The notes under the pieces are model-generated. The model was not told the origin of the DNA. It worked only from the letters and a program-made list of their open reading frames with translations, and did not search any database. Shown here piece after piece: positions 6,319-10,676 of a stretch of 10,676 bases of DNA. The first letter of the stretch is position 1; every line of letters starts with the position of its first letter. The stretch is from positions 1 through 10,676 of the forward strand of contig CAYQAJ010000179.1 of NCBI GenBank assembly GCA_964415245.1, written 5' to 3'. Both the position numbers and the translations under genes were made by a program. The stretch comes from CAYQAJ01 sp964415245 (lineage in GTDB: Bacteria; Planctomycetota; Planctomycetia; Pirellulales; Pirellulaceae).

Positions 6319-7491
6319 ATGATGATCCGCCGCATACCGCTGGCCTGGCACAACCTGACGCACGACCGTCGCCGTTTGCTGGCGGCCGTGAGCGGCATTA
6401 CGTTTGCCGTGTTGCTGATGTTTCTGGAGCGGGGCTTTCAGAACGCCCTGTTCGACAGCACCGTGGAGGTGATTCGCCTGCTGGACGCCGACATCGTGCT
6501 GGTGAACCGAGCCCAATACGCGCTGCCGGCTCAGCAGCGATTCAGTCGGCTGCGCATCGACCAGGCGAAGGGCTGTCCGGGCGTGGCGTCGGTGCATCCC
6601 GTGTTCATCGAAACGTACTATTCGGTGCTCAAGCGCCCCGGGCACAAGGGATACCCGATCCGCGTGATCGGCCTGGAGCCGGGCGAGCCGGTATTCACAT
6701 CGCCGGCGATCAACGACGCGGCGGCAGAGTTGCGGCTGCCCGAATCGGCGCTCATCGACGCCAAGAGCAAGGCGAAGTACGGCTTCGACACCACTTCGCC
6801 GCGAGCGCTGTCGGCCGAGGATGCCGAGCTGGCCGACCGCACCGTGCGGCTGGTGGGCACGTTCGAGCTGGGCACCGACTTTGCCAACGACGGCAATCTC
6901 ATCATGAGCGACGCGAACTTCGCCCGGTACTTCCCCCGCCGTCACACAGGCGATCCAATGTCCGTGGTCGACCTGGGCGTCGTGCAATTGCAACCGGGCG
7001 CCGACGTACTGAAAGTGCAGCAAACTCTGCGTGCGATGCTGCCGGGCGACGTGGCGGTTCTTACCAAGCAAGAGATGATGGAGCACGAGAGGCGATTCTG
7101 GCACGCCAGCACGCCCGTCGGTTTCATCTTTGCCTTGGGTACGCTGATGGGGTTCGTGGTGGGCGTGGTGATTTGCTACCAGGTTCTCTATGCCAGCATC
7201 GCCGATCACATGGACCAGTTCGCCACGCTGCGGGCCATGGGCTACGGCAGCCGGTACTTTATCGGCGTGGTGCTGTGCGAGGCATTTTACCTTTCGCTGT
7301 TGGGGTTCGTGCCAGGTCTGTTGCTGGCGCTGGGCGCGTTTTACGCCCTGGGGCAATACACGGGATTGTTGCTCGTTCTTTCGGTTCCGCGAGCGGTTTT
7401 CGTGTACGCCTTGGCGCTGGCCATGTGTACGCTGTCGGGCTGTCTGGCGATGCGCAAGGTGTTGGCGGTCGATCCGGCGGAGCTTTTTTGA
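6319..7491 (+). CDS. devC: DevC-type ABC exporter permease, second divergent copy (390 aa)
   Basis: This is a second FtsX/MacB-superfamily permease with the DevC plan: IPLAWHNLTHDRRRL (6-20), a first membrane helix at about 20-38, a periplasmic domain at about 40-262, helices at about 266-288, 313-342 and 355-375, the coupling segment QFATLRAMGYG (300-310), and the terminal DPAELF. It resembles the upstream permease in layout and motifs (ASGWGALRKM versus LSGCLAMRKV; both end DPA-D/E-LF) but differs throughout. It is therefore an old paralogue or separately acquired partner, not a recent tandem copy. The two probably form a heterodimer. The start is ATG 6319 or the adjacent ATG 6322, which the sequence cannot separate. 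No Shine-Dalgarno is evident. The gene is intact. It ends 40 bases before the ATPase gene. Confidence 0.9.
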   Translation: MMIRRIPLAWHNLTHDRRRLLAAVSGITFAVLLMFLERGFQNALFDSTVEVIRLLDADIVLVNRAQYALPAQQRFSRLRIDQAKGCPGVASVHPVFIETYYSVLKRPGHKGYPIRVIGLEPGEPVFTSPAINDAAAELRLPESALIDAKSKAKYGFDTTSPRALSAEDAELADRTVRLVGTFELGTDFANDGNLIMSDANFARYFPRRHTGDPMSVVDLGVVQLQPGADVLKVQQTLRAMLPGDVAVLTKQEMMEHERRFWHASTPVGFIFALGTLMGFVVGVVICYQVLYASIADHMDQFATLRAMGYGSRYFIGVVLCEAFYLSLLGFVPGLLLALGAFYALGQYTGLLLVLSVPRAVFVYALALAMCTLSGCLAMRKVLAVDPAELF

Positions 7492-7531
7492 TGCATAACG
7501 GGGCCATTTGGATGAACGCGGAGCCCGTCGC

Positions 7532-8689
7532 ATGAACGATCGCCCACCGACATTGGCGACCGCTAAGGCGAGGGTTTCGCCTGGGGCGCTCGGTCCCGCG
7601 AGGCAGCTCGCCGTGCGCGTGGCCGATCTCGACCACTTCTACGGCCAGGGCGACTTGAGCAAACAGGTGTTGTTCGCCAATCAGCTTGAGGTGGAAGCGG
7701 GCGAAATCGTCATCATGACCGGCCCGTCGGGGTCGGGCAAAACGACGCTGCTTTCGCTCATCGGCACGCTGCGCTCAGTGCAACATGGCAGCGTGCAAGT
7801 GCTTGGCCAGGAGCTGCGCGGCGCGTCGACCGACGAAGTGGCCCAGGTGCGGCGAAAAATCGGGTTCATTTTCCAGGCGCACAACCTGTTCGATTCGCTC
7901 ACGGCGGTTCACAACGTGCAAATGGCGGTCGAGCTGTTCGGCGGTTCGGCGCGCGATAACCACCATCAATCGCTGGCCATTCTCGATCGCCTCGGGCTCG
8001 CCAACCGCTCCGGCTACCGGCCGGCTGCCCTCTCCGGCGGACAAAAGCAGCGAGTGGCCATTGCCCGGGGACTCGTCCACGGACCCAAGTTGATTCTGGC
8101 CGACGAGCCGACCGCCGCGCTCGATGAAGTGACGGGGCGCGAAGTGGTGACGCTGTTTCAGGAGCTGGCTCGCGACGAGGGATGCACGATACTCATTGTG
8201 ACGCACGACAATCGCATCCTCGACGTGGCCGACCGCATTGTGAACATGGTCGACGGGCGAATCAAATCGGCGGTACATGTGCAAGAGGCGGCGGTCATTT
8301 GCCAGTTCCTGCAAAAGTGCGCGGTATTCGCCGGACTCACTCCCCGTACGCTCACCGCCGTGGCCGACAAAATGCACGTCGAGGAGTACCCACGCGGCAC
8401 CACGGTCATTCGCCAGGGAGACGCCGGCGACAAGTTCTATCTCATTCGATACGGGCGAGTGCGCGTCGAGCAAGAGCGCGACGGGCGCTCCCGATCGGTC
8501 GCCGAGTTGGGAGAGGGGGACTTCTTCGGCGAGGCGGCGCTATTGACCGGCGCGCCGCGTAATGCCAGCGTCGTCACGCTCGACGACACGGTACTGTACG
8601 TGCTGGGCAAGAACGATTTCGACGCCGTGCTGGCGGCCAGCGACTCGCTGCAGGACGAGCTGCGCAAGGCGCTGTTCGAGCGGCAGTAG
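7532..8689 (+). CDS. devA: DevA-type ABC ATPase fused to a cyclic-nucleotide-binding domain (385 aa)
   Basis: The N-terminal domain (about 25-248) is the exporter's ATPase: LDHFYGQG, Walker A GPSGSGKT (64-71), Q-loop Gln-115 in FIFQAHN, signature LSGGQ (167-171), Walker B LILADEP (187-193), D-loop ALDEVTGREVV and switch His-225. LDHFYGQG, IGTLRSVQ and FQAHNLFDSLTA match cyanobacterial DevA. DevA/LolD proteins normally end near 225-250 residues. Here about 130 more form a cNMP-binding fold: CAVFAGLTPRTL (263-274), RQGDAGDKFYLIRYGRVRV (294-312), then the phosphate-binding cassette FFGEAALLTGAPRNASV (331-347), which keeps Gly-333, Glu-334 and Arg-343. The pocket thus looks competent for cAMP or cGMP. 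ATG 7532 was chosen because GGAG lies 8 bases upstream; a TTG at 7508 is in frame but lacks this. The inferred role is energising the two DevC permeases under control of a cyclic nucleotide. Confidence 0.93.
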   Translation: MNDRPPTLATAKARVSPGALGPARQLAVRVADLDHFYGQGDLSKQVLFANQLEVEAGEIVIMTGPSGSGKTTLLSLIGTLRSVQHGSVQVLGQELRGASTDEVAQVRRKIGFIFQAHNLFDSLTAVHNVQMAVELFGGSARDNHHQSLAILDRLGLANRSGYRPAALSGGQKQRVAIARGLVHGPKLILADEPTAALDEVTGREVVTLFQELARDEGCTILIVTHDNRILDVADRIVNMVDGRIKSAVHVQEAAVICQFLQKCAVFAGLTPRTLTAVADKMHVEEYPRGTTVIRQGDAGDKFYLIRYGRVRVEQERDGRSRSVAELGEGDFFGEAALLTGAPRNASVVTLDDTVLYVLGKNDFDAVLAASDSLQDELRKALFERQ

Positions 8690-8696
8690 TGGCGCA

Positions 8697-8738
8697 GGCT
8701 CTAGGCTCTAGGCTTGAGGCGTGAGGCTTGGGGCTTCA
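8697..8738. repeat. Six tandem 7-base repeats downstream of the ATPase gene
   Basis: The units read GGCTCTA, GGCTCTA, GGCTTGA, GGCGTGA, GGCTTGG, GGCTTCA with no interruption, starting 8 bases after the ATPase stop codon. The first four bases are the most conserved. The array lies in the convergent spacer between the ATPase gene and the TolC-like gene. Unlike the other three heptamer blocks I see no facing inverted arm nearby. Its function is unknown. It has the form of a short tandem repeat that could vary in copy number between strains. Confidence 0.75.
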
Positions 8739-8740
8739 GT

Positions 8741-8766
8741 TGGGCAAGGCGCGGTTCGAGCGGCTG
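8741..8766 (+). repeat. Partial duplicate of the 3' end of the ATPase gene
   Basis: Bases 8741-8766 match 8661-8686, the last codons before the ATPase stop, at 23 of 26 positions (core GCAAGGCGC and GTTCGAGCGGC), 80 bases apart. The heptamer array lies between the two copies. The second copy lacks a stop at the equivalent point. The remainder of the convergent spacer, to 8883, contains one other short direct repeat (CCCCGCGTC at 8841 and 8857, 16 bases apart) and no visible terminator or gene. Confidence 0.5.
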
Positions 8767-8883
8767 CGAATGAAACGCTGTCCGAAAGCCGCCACATTCG
8801 TGTCGCACTTACTGTTCGCGGCGCGACCGACTTGAGGACTCCCCGCGTCGCCGAGTCCCCGCGTCAGGCCGATACCAATCGAA

Positions 8884-10269
8884 TCACGGTCCACAAACCG
8901 AGAAGCCCGCGCCGCGGCCGCACGATCGGGCGAGAGTTCCCAGCGATTCCTCGAGTTTCACGCGAGCGACGTGCCACGCCACAACGGCCGAAGCGAGCCG
9001 ACTCTCGGCTTCAATCACTTTCAGCCGCTGGGCCGATACGTCGAACGCGGTCGCGCCGCCAACCGGCTGTTTCTTTTCCAGGTCGGAAAGACGCTCGGCG
9101 GCTGCATCGCGCGACTGGCGGCGCAGCTCCACTTCCCGCTGGCGCGTTTCCAGCGACTGGGCGGCCGTAGCGATTTCCTCCGCCACCTGCCGCTGTCGAT
9201 CCGCGGCGAGCCGCGACAACTGCGCGTGAATCGTCGTCATATCCGCGCCACCCGATAGCAACCGCCCAACCACTCCGGTTCCGATCGCGCCGCCGCCCAG
9301 CAGGGGGTCGTGCTGTGCCAGAAGCGCCTGCACAGCCGGAAGCGACGCAACGTCGAGCCGCTCGCAGGCCAAACGCAGCATCGCCACGTCGGCCCGCGAC
9401 GCGAGTCCCTCGGACACCAGCGATGCTTCGCTGGCCGGTTGCGGCACGATGGAAAAGTCGGCGTCGGGCCAGATGTACGGCCGATCGGCCGAGTGGATGG
9501 CCAGCAGGAGCCGCAGCTTGCCGTTGATTTCGTCCCTCGCGCGACTGGCCTCGTTGGCCTGCACGCGCAGATCGAGCTGCTGCTGCCTCAGTGCCGCCGT
9601 GTCGATGTCGGATTCGATTCCCGATGCCTGGAGCCGGGCGGCGTTATCGAGAGCGTCTTGCAGCTCGTCGATGCCCTGCTCCAGCCAGTCGAGCGACATC
9701 TCCGTCTCAGCCGAGCGGTAATACAGCTCCAGAGCGGCTGCTGCAGCGCGATTGCGCTCATCGGCGGCACGCAGGGCCGTCATCTGGTCCACCAGGTCGG
9801 CTGCCGCCACTCGCGCCGGGAGAAGCGGGCCCAACCGCCCGAGCGCCGTCTGACGCTGTGAATCGAGCAGAGTCGCCAGCGTGGCGTTCGATACCGCCAG
9901 ACATCGGCACTCCTCGGGTGTGACGCGAACGTAGCGCCGGGCGGGAGTTGCCGAGAAGCTCGCACGCGTGGGCGCCGGGAGTGTTTCGGCCGACACGGAA
10001 TCGGTAGCCGAAGCGTCGACCACCAGACGGCCTCGTTCAACCTCGGGCAGCGCCACCTGCATTGCCTGATGAGCGATGCCGGGGTATTGGCCGGAGCCTA
10101 CGCAGGAACCGGTGCCGGCGTATTGGCCGAAGCCGAGGTTCTGGCCGTAGCCGGCGTACGGAGCGAATCCGCCGAATGAGCCGCAACCGACCGTACCCGG
10201 CGCGATAGGCGCGCAGCCCGAAGCGCAGAGGCAGACAACGACCGCAAGACCTGGGAGCGTACGCCGCAT
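8884..10269 (-). CDS. TolC-like outer-membrane efflux lipoprotein (461 aa)
   Basis: This is the probable outer-membrane duct for the adjacent exporter. The N-terminus MRRTLPGLAVVVCLCASGC has a lipobox (ASGC, Cys-19), as in lipid-anchored members of the TolC/OprM superfamily. Residues 31-65 are a low-complexity Gly/Tyr/Gln/Ser stretch (GYGQN, GFGQY, GSGQY). From about 120 on there are two long alpha-helical, heptad-like regions (about 125-255 and 340-445) separated by a turn around 255-335 (HSADRPYIWPDADF). This is the two-fold repeat expected for an efflux duct. The second half contains QRLKVIEAESRLASAVVAWHVARVKLEESLGTL (414-446), close to the TolC-family helix that ends each repeat. It converges on the devBCCA cassette instead of being in the operon. 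ATG 10267-10269 has only a weak ribosome-binding sequence. A small inverted-repeat element ends 21 bases upstream. Assignment rests on architecture; exact family membership is untested. Confidence 0.82.
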   Translation of the reverse strand: MRRTLPGLAVVVCLCASGCAPIAPGTVGCGSFGGFAPYAGYGQNLGFGQYAGTGSCVGSGQYPGIAHQAMQVALPEVERGRLVVDASATDSVSAETLPAPTRASFSATPARRYVRVTPEECRCLAVSNATLATLLDSQRQTALGRLGPLLPARVAAADLVDQMTALRAADERNRAAAAALELYYRSAETEMSLDWLEQGIDELQDALDNAARLQASGIESDIDTAALRQQQLDLRVQANEASRARDEINGKLRLLLAIHSADRPYIWPDADFSIVPQPASEASLVSEGLASRADVAMLRLACERLDVASLPAVQALLAQHDPLLGGGAIGTGVVGRLLSGGADMTTIHAQLSRLAADRQRQVAEEIATAAQSLETRQREVELRRQSRDAAAERLSDLEKKQPVGGATAFDVSAQRLKVIEAESRLASAVVAWHVARVKLEESLGTLARSCGRGAGFSVCGP

Positions 10270-10290
10270 GGTCCGTCGCTTCGGCTGTTA

Positions 10291-10420
10291 GAGCCTATCC
10301 GAAAACCGTCCGGAGAAGGGGACAGGCACATTTTGCTCCGCGGATTCCGCAATGGGGGAGAGCCAAGGCGCCATCAGCTTCGCAAAATGAGCCAGTCCCC
10401 GACGGTTTTCGGATAGGCTC
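10291..10420. mobile_element. MITE-like element, copy 1 (130 bases)
   Basis: Perfect 20-base terminal inverted repeats at 10291-10310 and 10401-10420 begin GAGCCTATCC. A second inner pair of 19-base arms (10318-10336 and 10382-10400) matches at 17 of 19. The element is flanked by TTA on both sides (10288-10290 and 10421-10423), consistent with a 3-base target duplication of TNA type, as reported for some IS5-family groups. There is no reading frame for a transposase. A central 45 bases separates the arms. It lies in the leader of the TolC-like gene, where as RNA it would fold into a long hairpin just before the start codon. The family is unassigned. Confidence 0.8.
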
Positions 10421-10579
10421 TTAGAAACAAGGCATTCTGGCTGGTCCTGTTATCGAACGATGGTTGGGTTGGATACCACCATTTTTCCGGTCAGGCAAAG
10501 TTTGCCGCCCGGTCGTTCTTCGCCGACTCCGCACTTTGCCCAGAGTACGAAGGTGGCTGCTAGCAGTTCCTAACGCTAA
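10421..10579. other. Spacer between the two MITE-like copies
   Basis: This is 159 bases with no gene I can support. It holds one operator-like palindrome, GGCAAA-G-TTTGCC at 10494-10506, flanked by direct CCGGTC repeats (10487-10492 and 10509-10514). A plus-strand reading frame crosses it and the second MITE-like copy, but it contains repeat-derived sequence and is not convincing as a gene. If the TolC-like gene had its own promoter before the first element inserted, it may lie here. I see no clear -35/-10 pair. Confidence 0.35.
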
Positions 10580-10676
10580 GAGCTTATCCAAAAACCGTCG
10601 GGGACTGGCTCATTTTGCGCGGTCCGCGGAGCAAAATGTGCCTGTCCCCTTCTCTGAGACGGTTTTTGGATAAGCT
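10580..10676. mobile_element. MITE-like element, copy 2, opposite orientation (reaches window end)
   Basis: Perfect 19-base terminal arms lie at 10581-10599 and 10658-10676, beginning AGCTTATCC. The G at 10580 should pair with a C just outside the window, giving about 98 bases in total. Inner 19-base arms (10600-10618 and 10631-10649) are identical to those of copy 1 but swapped left to right, so the copy is inverted. The 8-base asymmetric bulge (10650-10657) corresponds to the 7-base one of copy 1 (10311-10317). The centre is only 12 bases (10619-10630), about 33 shorter than copy 1. TAA precedes the element; a TAA just beyond the window edge would confirm the target duplication. Confidence 0.8.

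Noticed and set aside
6238..7533. A 431-codon open frame antisense to the second devC gene
   Set aside because: Long antisense frames are expected in GC-rich DNA. Its His/Arg/Gln-rich product shows no motif and it overlaps a well-supported gene.
6159..7535. A 458-codon open frame in another phase over the second devC gene
   Set aside because: It starts inside the inverted repeat and gives an Arg/Gly-rich translation typical of a shadow frame.
8697..8738. CRISPR array
   Set aside because: The units are 7 bases with no spacers, and no cas-like gene is present.
8721..9170. A 149-codon plus-strand frame in the convergent spacer
   Set aside because: It begins inside the heptamer array and runs antisense into the TolC-like gene; the product is Arg-rich and featureless.
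10464..10673. A 69-codon plus-strand frame at the right end
   Set aside because: Its second half is made of the MITE-like repeat, so the frame is a by-product of that element.

Overview
The window looks like a piece of a GC-rich planctomycete chromosome (Pirellulales-like; inferred, not proven). The clues are a lipoprotein PQQ-type beta-propeller carrying the WPQWRGPNRDG motif common in planctomycete predicted proteomes, a secreted orphan protein, cyanobacterial-style DevB/DevC/DevA exporter genes, and spacers filled with short heptamer-phased repeats. All assignments come from reading the translations; no database search was run.

Layout. Positions 1-124 (minus) hold the first 41 codons of ribosomal protein L27 (rpmA), cut by the window edge. 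Upstream of it, on the same strand, 312-1607 encodes a secreted protein of unknown function with a convincing sigma70-type promoter at 1641-1670. After a 426-base divergent spacer, 2034-3329 (plus) encodes a lipoprotein with a PQQ-like beta-propeller.

The core of the window is a plus-strand exporter cassette. It contains a DevB-type membrane fusion protein (3450-4637), two different DevC-type permeases (4908-6062 and 6319-7491), and a DevA-type ATPase fused to a C-terminal cyclic-nucleotide-binding domain (7532-8689). Converging on it from the minus strand (8884-10269) is a TolC-like outer-membrane lipoprotein. Together these supply every layer of a tripartite export machine: ATPase and permease pair in the inner membrane, periplasmic adaptor, and outer-membrane duct. 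In cyanobacteria DevBCA with a TolC partner exports heterocyst glycolipids; the substrate here is unknown. The cNMP domain keeps the Glu and Arg of the nucleotide pocket, so the exporter may be gated by a cyclic nucleotide.

The spacers are unusual. Four carry arrays with a 7-base period. Three of these are arranged as facing inverted arms, one of them a perfect 34-base inverted repeat between the two permease genes. The right end (10291-10676) carries two copies, in opposite orientation, of a small non-coding element with perfect terminal inverted repeats (MITE-like). Their arms differ from each other by matched changes on both sides. One copy sits 21 bases upstream of the TolC-like start codon.
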